Positions 10,142 through 19,375 of a DNA stretch of 52,503 nucleotides are shown piece by piece; position 1 is the stretch's first letter; each line of letters opens with the position of its first letter. The stretch is from Rhizoclosmatium globosum. Its lineage: Eukaryota > Chytridiomycota > Chytridiomycetes > Chytridiales > Chytriomycetaceae. Where the stretch lies: the NCBI GenBank assembly GCA_002104985.1, contig MCGO01000246.1:1-52503 (forward strand), given 5' to 3'. The translations under genes were made by a program, and so were the position numbers. The notes below the pieces were generated by a model, which worked only from the letters and a program-made list of their open reading frames with translations, was not told the origin of the DNA and did not search any database.

Positions 10142-12668
10142 CTACTGTAAGTGAGTGACTGAGGCGTATTGCTCTCTCAGCTTCTCAACTTCATCACATA
10201 GCCATTTATGAGATAGAACCTAGTATACTATTTAGCACACCAAGTGATATCACGCTTTTTCTTACCTCGTCTATTGTCGCCCGTTCCCTGGGATTATATG
10301 CCAATAATCGTCGAATAAGGTGGCGACAACCTGATTTGGTTTTGACATTAGATTTAATATATCCACCGACGATGTAAATCAAACCTTCAATCTGGGAGTC
10401 AGACTCCAAGCCAAATGGAATTCTGAACTCTCCGCGGATGATATCTGGAATTGTGTGGAATGGGTTCTCTCCAAATACAATGGTGTACAGCAATACTCCG
10501 AGTGACCTGTCCAATATTGGATGAATTGAACCAAAAAACACAAATACATACCACATCTCCGATTCAGGCCCGCGATAACTCAGCTGATTCGCGATTTCAG
10601 GACTTGCAAAATGAGTCGTTCCGTTAAACTTTGTAAAATAGTCACGCTCGTGTTTTGGAATTTGTGCCGCGCTGCCAAAGTCGATGATTTTGATAATGTA
10701 ATTTGAATCAATCACAACGTTTTCGTCTTTGAGGTCCCTGTGAACGAGGTTGTTTGAATGCAAGAAATGAACAGCAAGCGCTATTTGTGCGAATATCTTC
10801 TTGGCTAGAGGTTCGGGGATTCGCTTGTCTGTTAAGTTGAAAACTCAGTTGAAGACTGGGATGACCAAAGAATCTTTTAAACTTACGGGCATCTGTAAAT
10901 ATGAGTTAGCATATTGAAGCTCAAGGGATTCATGGACGTACCAATGCATTCAAAAAGGTCACAAGAAGTACGTCGTTTGATTTGTTTTTCCTGTTCCGCT
11001 GTCAAACGGAACAAAGGACTACACTCCGTTTTGGGGAACGACACAGGTGTGACCGAAGATTTAGCGTTTTCACTCGCAGCACGTTTCTTTTCCACCACAA
11101 CGGGAACTACTTCCTTCGCAACAGCCTTCTCGCTCTCTCCAACTGCATTCGACGCAGTCCATTCCGTTCCATGCAGTTCAGTTATCAGGAGAATGTACTT
11201 GGAAGGTTCGATGATGTGATCAATATACTGAATGATATTCGGATGACTGAGCTGCTGAAGGATTGCAATTTCGACGGGAATCTTTTCGGATGGATTAGAT
11301 GGATCTTTCACCCACAAGTCTCTTGGAATCTTGTCGCGAGTGATGAACTTTACTGCAACCTTTTTGATACGAGTTAAAGAGTTAGGTTGGAATAACAGAA
11401 ACTTTAAACGTAAATGTGATTCTCACCTCCTTTCCATCAACCAACCTCTTCGCCGTCATGACAAACCCAAAAGCTCCATCACCCAACACTTCACCTAACC
11501 GATACCGTTCCCGAAACCGCGCCGACAACGGTCTAGTTCCATTCAAGAACCCAACAACATCCGCATGTCGACTATTCCTCTCTTCATCCTCCTTCTCTTT
11601 CTGACTCACTTTCTTAACACTCCCTTCCTTCTTCCGTTGATCAACACCTGATTCTTGAGGCTTTGGTTTCGGTGGTGGTTCAGGGACGTGTTGGACGTGA
11701 TGGTGGTGCCCCGTAAGCGGTGCCAACGCGTTTGCAGGGCGAAGCGGACGTGCACTGTTCACGCGTGAGATTGTTTCCGTCACGTTGGATTTCAGTTGAT
11801 TCACGGCTCCAATCACGTTGTTCAAGACCGCTGCGGAGGACTGTGCCAGCGACTTTGTAGATATGTGTGTGGAGCTTGTTGCGGTGTGTTGGACAGGGAT
11901 TTCTTCTGTGGTTTCGCCGCCAGTGTCGTCGGCGGTTTGTTGGTGTTGGTCCGCGCTGAAACCACGTCGTTTTAGAACGGTGTTGTTGAAAAAGTCGGAG
12001 GCGGAGGCTCGCCAGTTGTTGAGTTTTTGCATTGTGCTTGTAGTGCTGCTACTCCGTTTTGGGCTTTTGTTGCTTCGAGAGGGAGATGCTGGGGCTGCAC
12101 TGTTGGGTCGCACGAATAGTTCCGCGACAGCTGTAACAGGAAATGCGGGGATTGATTTCTTGAAGAATCCAGGGTTTTTTATAGGAGGTGGGACGGGTTG
12201 AGGTTGTTGAATAGATGAGGCTGTTGAAATAGCGTCCTCCGAGTATTTTTCCACTACAAGCTGTTGATTAAAGAATTCCTTTCCTGCAGCATCGTCCGAT
12301 ACCGGCTCCTTGTGGCGCAACCCAACAACCTTTGTTATTCTATCCATATTACTGCGAAAAGAACCGATTTTCCCACTGCCTCCTCCATCTTTACTACGAC
12401 TCAACTGTGGGGTTGGTTTCTTTTCCGTCAACCTTGCTGAAGGATCTACGACTCCCGTCCGAAGAGTTGGCGTGGCAAGAGAATACTTGGTCGATCGGCC
12501 CATAGTAACTCCAGGACTATTTGAGGGATATAAAGATCCATTTTGAATAGTTTCATCAGAGTCAGTGCGGCTCGGAGCGTCTGGTTTTAAATTTGACAGG
12601 TCCGAAGGTGATGTCTGTCCAGAACTCAGGTCTTCAGCAGCTACAGGATTCACGTGTCGATGCGACAT
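10142..12668 (-). CDS. Ser/Thr protein kinase, PAS-kinase-like catalytic domain, long disordered N-terminus
   Basis: Six exons, 11427-12668, 10942-11359, 10887-10892, 10552-10828, 10266-10506 and 10142-10219, give 753 residues. Residues 1 to about 385 are disordered and Ser/Thr/Pro-rich. The kinase domain begins with the Gly loop GDGAFG, then VAVKFI (ATP-binding Lys), HRDLKDEN (catalytic loop), DFGSAA, a SPE motif (FASPEIA) and YRGPESEMWSLGVLLYT. The combination IHRDLKDEN / IDFGSAA / YRGPE-EMW is typical of PASK/Psk1-like kinases, which regulate sugar and storage metabolism. I see no PAS domain. An insertion of about 60 residues, Ala/Lys/Glu-rich, sits between the hinge (ITELHG) and helix D (CDLFECID). 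The third exon is only 6 nt but is required to read DAHKRIPEPLA. Assignment to the superfamily is certain; the subfamily is probable. Confidence 0.9.
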
Positions 12669-13266
12669 TGCGCTTATTCAAAGAGATGATTTCACTTTTG
12701 ATTCGGTTGTTGAAGTGGGCTATATGTCAGAGGAAAGTAGAGTGGCGGGATTTTGGATTCTGTGGGATTGAATAATAGTCAGCGGGCTTCGCCCTTTCTG
12801 TTTTCCTGAAAGCGACGCAAAAGCAGCAACATACGCAAATAATGTCAACGAAGAATGCGCGTGTTGGCGTTGACGTGTATTCGTCCTCTTTCTTTCTTGG
12901 AAATGTGACAATTTCACACAATTTCAGGACATCTGATCGATTCATCATTAACTGCTTACCTTACAATGCTTTAACTGATATCATTCTTACTCTTAGCATA
13001 TTGTGTTGCAGAATATAAAGTTTCGCATACTAAGTAACAGCTGAGCCATCTGTTTCTGTGAAGGTCCCTCATATCTGGAAAATAAACGCGAGCGCTGGAC
13101 TTAAAATACTCTTTAATTATGTTACATATAAATGTAAATAAATTAATCTATTGGAAGTGGTGCCCGGGGCGTGCGGTGGAGACAGAGGTCGGGATGGAGT
13201 CGGAGGCACGGGAGGGGCACGGAATGAGAATATTGGAAAGAAGTTGTTAAATTTTATTCGGGTATG
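12669..13266. other. Intergenic region upstream of the kinase gene
   Basis: About 600 bp between the kinase start and the 3' end of the small minus-strand gene. Several short frames exist but none has a start, splice signals and protein-like composition together. A GC-rich purine-biased patch at 13160-13220 stands out from the AT-rich surroundings. No RNA gene or repeat is visible. Confidence 0.5.
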
Positions 13267-13659
13267 TTAACTCATCATTACTTTGTACATTTGCTGACTG
13301 AAGATCTTTACACCATTTCCCCCCTTGTAATTGGCCGGAAGTCTCACCTCATTCTTACTGACTTGAACTTGTGCATCTGACTGAAAGAAACATAATGAAA
13401 TCTGATCTGAACAAAAAGGAGGAAGGGAAGAAACGGGAAAGAAAAATGACGGCCAAGTCAGCGACAGCCCCACCACTTGGACATGCACCCGAAGTCCTCT
13501 GTACGTAAATTTATCTGGCACATTCAATACTGAATTTAATTTAATGTTGAATGCCTCCGAAACAGCGGAATCCACACTCTTCGCCACAGAGACCTCACCG
13601 CAATCTGACCCCACAGCCGCCAAAATCTCGCCCCGAACCATGAACAGATTCCAAACCAT
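13267..13659 (-). CDS. Small conserved-looking protein, about 98 residues, unknown
   Basis: Read on the minus strand, exon 1 starts MVWNLFMVRGEILAAVGSD and ends near FTYRGLRVHVQ. A 96-nt polypyrimidine-rich stretch (gtggtg ... tttctttcag) looks like an intron although it stays in frame. Exon 2 reads SDAQVQVSKNEVRLPANYKGG and ends KVMMS. Spliced length is about 98 residues, unspliced 130. There is no signal peptide. The start codon at 13659-13657 lies inside the proposed first exon of the plus-strand gene beginning at 13640, so one of the two 5' ends may be wrong; a second Met at 13641 would remove most of the overlap. I do not recognise the family. Confidence 0.55.
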   Translation of the reverse strand: MVWNLFMVRGEILAAVGSDCGEVSVAKSVDSAVSEAFNIKLNSVLNVPDKFTYRGLRVHVQVVGLSLTWPSFFFPVSSLPPFCSDQISLCFFQSDAQVQVSKNEVRLPANYKGGNGVKIFSQQMYKVMMS

Positions 13660-14848
13660 GATAATCGACCCTATAGTTCATGGTTGGAAGGTTCGAATTG
13701 TTTTTTGTCTCTTCAAGTGAAGGCGGAGACTTGGTGCCAAAAGTTGATTTGTTTTGACAGGAGGCAAAGAGTAACCCAAAGCGGAATGCAGCGCCTGCTG
13801 TAAACAATAATACGGAAGCCGTAACAACGAGTACTTCGTTAATTGAGAACCAAAATGTTGTGGCTTTTGTGCATGTTGTGTATGGGTGAGTTAATCGCAT
13901 CTTTCAAAAGACTCTGCACATCTGATACCGAAACTATTTTTGCCTCAGAAACGTGACCGTCGCATCCCGTTATTACAAAGCAGTTTCAGATGACTTCAAG
14001 ACAATCATTCGTCCTATCCCTCAGACAGTAATTGATGATGCGAGAGAATGTTGGGAGTATTTAATGAGCCGCGACGAGTCAGGTGAAAAGAAGTGTCATA
14101 ATAGTCGCAGATTACTAACAATAGCACGCTAGAATTCAAACAGTCGGCCACATGGTTTCGTGTGAATCCACATCCGCAGGAAATCAAAGACATGACTGAT
14201 ATCGGATTCAAGGCATTCTTTAGTCTTCGCCAGAAACAAAAAGAAGAACAAGAAGCGAAAGGGTTACCAGTCAAGTTTATATCACCCATCAACAACATTG
14301 TTGCTGGGTATTTGAAGAGAGTTTTGGCACGAGTTACGGAGGGAATAGTGACAGAGTCGATGCGAAAAATGATTTGTGGGATTTATGCCGAGTATCCAGT
14401 TGGTAAGTTTGCTTGTCAAGAAATTCCCGTAAATTGATATGTGTCTCTCTGGGCTTGTGTTGAAAATTGATCAGCTAATTTCCACCCTTCTTTTTGGATC
14501 ACAGGAGACACAATTGAGCTTTCAAAAGCAGATGGAATGATTATTGAGAGAATGTTTGAGTTGAATCCACAGCGAAAGGAGATTGTTGAGATGGTTGCGA
14601 GACTGGCACACAAGATTCTTGAGCATGATCCTGTGGAGGCATCTAGTTTGGCAGTGGTGCTTCCTGTGACAAATGTGAATGCGTATGGGGGTGGAGCATC
14701 GACGTCAGAGGCAGTGATGAAGCGCGGGAATGTGAGCAAGCATGAGGTAGCAGATGCAAGTGAGATGCGAGCACTGCTAGTCGAGTTTGATTCATGGAAC
14801 CGGGTACTTGGGAGCATGTTCCATCAGCCATCACGTTTCTTTTCTTGA
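13640..14848 (+). CDS. Orphan protein of about 307 residues, parent of the decayed copy at 4880-5400
   Basis: Proposed exons are 13640-13690, 13761-13885, 13949-14082, 14133-14402 and 14505-14848. All phases agree. Exons 2-5 are secure. Exon 1 depends on a GTTCGA donor and is less sure. The protein reads ... NVTVASRYYKAVSDDFKT ..., TWFRVNPHPQEIKDM, SPINNIVAGYLKRVLARVTE, MFELNPQRKEIVEMVARL and EFDSWNRVLGSM. It appears mostly alpha-helical and lacks membrane segments and a signal peptide. No catalytic motif is apparent. A broken paralogue lies about 9 kb upstream on the other strand, so the family has duplicated locally. I do not recognise it; it may be lineage-restricted. Confidence 0.7.
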
Positions 14849-14887
14849 GTTCTCTTATTCTCTTTTGTCCTCCAAATCGAATACAAA

Positions 14888-17300
14888 ATGGCCTTCTTCT
14901 TTGGCGGCCAATCCGCGCACCCACCACCACTTCACCCGCCACCGCCAACGAACCGCATCATCATCGCCGCCGAGTCCGAATCCGAATCCGAGGCCGAGTT
15001 CGACTTCAGCGAATCGCGGTCGTTTGCATCGTCGGCCTCGTTCGAATCGTTTGAATCATCGCCGGTTCTGTTTGAATTTGAGGAAGAGGACGTTGTCGTT
15101 GGCGAGCCGTTCGTTGCCTCGTTCGCGGATTCGGAGTTTCCAACGGCGGAGTTTGAATCGATCGACCCGCTTCAGCTGGCCTTTGTCACGTGTGTATTAA
15201 TACGTTGGTTGGTTGGTTGGTGACTACTTAACTTACCCTTCAACCTTGACCGAGCAGAAGCTGCAAGATCCACGATGAACAGGACAATCCGAACTTCTCC
15301 GTCTTCAAACTGGTCACAATGCAAAACACCCTGGCTCTCATTTACGTTCATTGGGCTCAGGCGCAGGACGGCGACCAAGACCGAGAAAGTACGATCTGTC
15401 CCCTTAAACCACGGCCCTGCATCACTAACGTATCTTGTACACAGCAGATGCTGATGCAGAGAAGCTCTTGCCAGATGTAGCTGATTACGATAGAGTCGCA
15501 AAGATGGAGCAGCTTGAGTCTGTGATAGCGAATCCTCGAAGGACAGCCCTATCCCTGGACAGAATGCCTTATCCTGACTCAGAGCCAGTCGCTATACCTT
15601 CAATACCTGCTCGAACTGTAACCATGAAGCAATCATCTCCGCCATCATCTCCGCCATCGAGTCCAAGTCCTCCGAAAGCCACATTGATTGCACCCAATTC
15701 CCCTCCACTCACTCCTTCATCGCCGCCTTTGATGCCTCCTTCACCACCATTAAGACCTTCATTAGACGATACGACCGTATCTCCACCTTATTCTCCACCT
15801 TATTCCCCTTCATCCCCTCCATTTGGCTCAGCTTCCTCCGATTCATCATCATCTCCTCGCTTCAGTCCTTCTTCAACTCCATTTGGGGCAAACTCGGCAT
15901 TCGATTCATATTTATCAATGACTTTGGACGATTTAGCAGATTCAGATATACAGAGTCCTCCACCTCCCACTCCGTCTCGTTCGATCATGGAAATGTCATT
16001 GACCCCAAAAGAATCTTCCCCGTCTTCCAGCCCTATTGTTTCAGCAGTCTCTCTTCCAATTTCAACCTTGCCGCCTTTATCAGTAAATACAACTCATGTT
16101 GTTGATGAACGACAACTCTCAATAGAAGTAACAGAGAAGGCAATGTCACCTCCTTTACCTCCTCCTCCTCTTTCTCCTCCGTATATACCACAAAAATTAT
16201 CAGTCGAAACCAACACGATTACTTCTATGCCAACAACCCCAACTCTGTCTTCTACACCCCTCTCTCCACCTCTCCCACCAGTGCCAAGCCCACCTCCCAA
16301 TACACCGCAATCATCATCCATTGCATCTTTGTCTCCTCAAAGCATTCCAACTTCTCCTTCAATTTCTATTCAGCCCCGCACTCATTCGAGACGAGTCGCA
16401 ACAATCATTTCAAGCCTTGAAAACTATGAAATCCGAACAGTTCCTGTTCGAAACGAATCATCAAAACTGGGACTTCCGCCTATGCAACTCGAAGACTTAG
16501 AACAAGAAGACACAGATGATGACATTGAATCTATTATTGTCAAGAAACACTTCATTCCTTCTCCTGCAACTACGCCCCCACCTCCAGAAAGCCAATCTCT
16601 GTTTTCAAAACTTTATTCAGTTGCATCCAAAAGTATTCCTTTTGCGAGCAGTCCTGAATCTCGTCGTGCTCTTTCACCACCATCCATGTCACCACCATCC
16701 CCACCACCCCCCTCGCCACAAATACAACAATATTCTTCTACATCACCACCACCTCTTCCTGCACGATCTATCCGATCCACAAAATCCGTATCAAGCAAAC
16801 TATCCACTGTAACTCCATCCCAATCCCAAAGCCCACTCCAAACAACACAACCTCCACCATCTCAACCAACAACAGCCCGCAAAAAGCGTCCAACAAAACC
16901 CCTTCCCCTCCCACCAATCCCCTCCGCCACTTCCCCAACACCCAACTCGCAACTACAACAACGACCCACATCCCCTACCCCATCAAGCCGCACCTCCCTA
17001 CCCCCATCCCAAGCTCCATTAATGGAACCCGCAGGCGAATGGACAAACTCAGTCGTCACCGCCTTCCTAGAACGAACAACTACACTCCTATCCGCATCAG
17101 ACAAACCCGTCGACACGCCCGACGGTGTAATGCGGCGACGCAGTGTCCGAAAGGGAAGCCAGTTGGGCGGAGATGGGAGTCGTGATAATTTGCATGGGTT
17201 GTATGAGTTGGGGAGGAGTGGTAGTATTGTGAAGGTTCCGGAACGTGGGGTGAGTCGGGTTGTTAATTCTGAGGCTGTTTTTGGTGCAGTGTTGAAATAA
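14888..17300 (+). CDS. Pro/Ser-rich disordered protein with short ordered N-terminus
   Basis: Exons 14888-15189, 15258-15388 and 15445-17300 (phases 2, 1) give about 762 residues. The gene starts only 39 bp after the previous stop. Exon 1 is GC-rich and encodes Pro/His then Ser/Glu/Phe repeats (SESESEAEFDFSES). The end of exon 1 and exon 2 carry a compact block, LQLAFVTSCKIHDEQDNPNF ... KLVTMQNTLALIYVHWAQA. Exon 3 is dominated by SPP, PPSPP and PPLPP motifs that could bind SH3, WW or profilin-type partners (inference). It contains a small ordered region (RVATIISSLENYEIRTVPVR) and near the C-terminus a basic RRRSVRKGS stretch. A scaffold or cytoskeletal adaptor is possible. No catalytic domain is present. 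Confidence 0.7.
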
Positions 17301-17515
17301 AGGAGGGGGACTATAGTTCCCCGCTGTTTTTATTGTCTTTTAAGGTTGTATGGCTTTCCAGCTTTTGGATTGATTGACAACAGTCTTTCCTATTTTCAAG
17401 TAACTATGCACAAGCGGAGTTTAGAACGCTTCGGCGATAAAATGACTGAAGTATTTGTGAGGGTTTCTGAACTTGGCGTTTCTGAGAAAATTGCAAAACG
17501 TGGCTGGCTATTTTG

Positions 17516-19177
17516 ATGGAAGGAAGCCCTAACGGAAACCAATTAAGCAACAAGATGAGCATCACCAACTTTGCTTACAAGGTGTTTTACTCTACATCCA
17601 ATGCCACATGCGATCCATCCAGCCTTGAACGAGTGGATTACTTTGGAGGAAGTAGCTGCACCCCTTCCCTTACATCAACTGACTGTGACCCTTCTGACAA
17701 TCCTGACTGGAGGATGCACACTGGCTGTCTATCAAACGCCGACGCTCTCAAAGTCGGCGAAGACCCTCTCGCATCATTGTACCCGTACTACAACTCCCGA
17801 ATCCAATTTTGGCATTATGACAACGAACTATGCTCCGACACACCTCAAAACATCACGGACCTGAGCACAGACATCATGGGATGCTACAAAAACCTGGACA
17901 ACTTCCATGAACCAGGTGGCGCCATATACAACCGAGAGCGCGTCACAATCGACTTCAGCGGACTCCCGACACGCCTGTTCTACTCAGACGACCAATGCAC
18001 ACGCCTTATCAATTATATAACATACACGGACTCAACCTCTTGCTCCTCGAAAACGAAGTACCACCGCTTACCCCACTCAGAATATAACCAACGCATTGTA
18101 TACACAGGCCCTGGATGCACGAATCCATCCTCCATCCGACTCTCCTACAACAGAGAAAACGGATGCACAGAAACGAAATGCGATACCGGTGTGTCAATGA
18201 AATGCCCTACAACCGACACACTCGCCACAGAATCAATGTCGCTGCTTGGGGACTCGTTTGTTAGTTTCAGTTGGTACGCAGATAATCAGTGTGAACACCT
18301 TGATTACAAGGAATCCGTTCGATTGAACACGTGTTTGTCAGGGGTTTATAACCCTGAAGCTATGGCAGGGCTTTCGTATAACGTGACTGTTAGTGGAGAT
18401 ACGGTTTATTATAATTGGCATGCGGATGCGGGGTGTAAGAACTTTATAAATAGGATTGAGGTTCAGGTTGCGTCAAAGTCTTGGTGCACGCCGAATGGTC
18501 CGATTTCTGGGTCTGTTGTTGTTAATGCAATCAAATTGAGTCCACCTGCTTTTGCTATCAATGGAGCTTTGATTGGTGGAATTGCGGGAGGTATCTCAGT
18601 TATTCTTGTTGCAATCGTTGGATTCGTGGTTTTTCGTCGATCCAAGGCAACTGTGAAATCGGTTACTCAATCAGGCACACCAGTGAAAGAACGAACTTCT
18701 GAAGATGAACTTATTCATTCACCTGTGGCATCACCTCTGTTGCTTTCTGAAATAATTCACGTCTTGAACATGAATTCTTTGTCCACTGACGCTGAAACCC
18801 CGAAAGAGAAGGAGAATCCTCTGTTCAGCAATATCGTTGGATCAATAGCTGTTGATGTACCAGGCCGACTTGGTTCTTCGAGTACGTCAAGTTCAAAAGT
18901 ATCGGAACAGACTATAAAAAGGGATGATAAGCAGGTTATTACGGAGCTTCCACCAAATCCTGAAGACTGGTCAATCTCTCAAGTTGCAAATTGGGTCAGT
19001 TTAAATGGTGGAACAGAAGGTCCAGTGTTTGATCAAAAAATTGATGGTATCGCCTTGACGTCCTTGACAACAGAAGAATTATACATTGTTCTCAGAATTC
19101 AGACTGTGGGAGAGAGAATCAAGTTCAAGAGGGCGATGGAGGGTTTGGTGGCTGCCCCTCCAACTTATTCTGAATAA
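17516..19177 (+). CDS. Single-pass membrane protein with Cys-rich ectodomain and cytosolic SAM domain
   Basis: A single long exon of 553 residues from the ATG at 17516. Residues 1 to about 345 are Cys-rich with many spaced Cys, Tyr and Trp (e.g. FSWYADNQCEHLDYKES, YYNWHADAGCKNF), resembling repeated disulfide-bonded modules. A transmembrane segment follows at about 347-375 (GALIGGIAGGISVILVAIVG, then FRRSK). Residues about 482-547 form a SAM domain (DWSISQVANWVSLNGG ... IDGIALTSLTTEEL ... GERIKFKRAMEGL). The topology is receptor-like, with the SAM domain as a protein-protein or oligomerisation module. The ATG frame lacks a signal peptide; it may lie in an unrecognised upstream exon, or the TM segment may act as signal anchor. 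Ligand unknown. Confidence 0.8.
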   Translation: MEGSPNGNQLSNKMSITNFAYKVFYSTSNATCDPSSLERVDYFGGSSCTPSLTSTDCDPSDNPDWRMHTGCLSNADALKVGEDPLASLYPYYNSRIQFWHYDNELCSDTPQNITDLSTDIMGCYKNLDNFHEPGGAIYNRERVTIDFSGLPTRLFYSDDQCTRLINYITYTDSTSCSSKTKYHRLPHSEYNQRIVYTGPGCTNPSSIRLSYNRENGCTETKCDTGVSMKCPTTDTLATESMSLLGDSFVSFSWYADNQCEHLDYKESVRLNTCLSGVYNPEAMAGLSYNVTVSGDTVYYNWHADAGCKNFINRIEVQVASKSWCTPNGPISGSVVVNAIKLSPPAFAINGALIGGIAGGISVILVAIVGFVVFRRSKATVKSVTQSGTPVKERTSEDELIHSPVASPLLLSEIIHVLNMNSLSTDAETPKEKENPLFSNIVGSIAVDVPGRLGSSSTSSSKVSEQTIKRDDKQVITELPPNPEDWSISQVANWVSLNGGTEGPVFDQKIDGIALTSLTTEELYIVLRIQTVGERIKFKRAMEGLVAAPPTYSE

Positions 19178-19375
19178 CTGTGTGTCTCATTGTTTTCGTA
19201 TTTCTCCTCGTACTCTCGTTCTTACATAGACTTATCATAAAATTAAGTTTTGTTTTTTGCTCAAAGTTAAAAAACGTTTGATGACCTATGGAAAAGCTTC
19301 ATAGTAACCAAGAAGGCTATTCACTCCACAAAGAAACTAAATCGCCATTTATTGGAATAATCATTCATCAAGAAC

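Noticed and set aside
12720..12948. Two overlapping minus-strand frames upstream of the kinase
   Set aside because: Lie in the probable promoter/leader, lack coherent splice signals, and have no domain-like content.
13595..13900. 101-codon minus-strand frame
   Set aside because: Opposes exons 1-2 of the orphan gene; low-quality composition.
16094..17116. Several Gly/Val-rich minus-strand frames
   Set aside because: Mirror images of Pro/Ser-rich repeats in the plus-strand gene.
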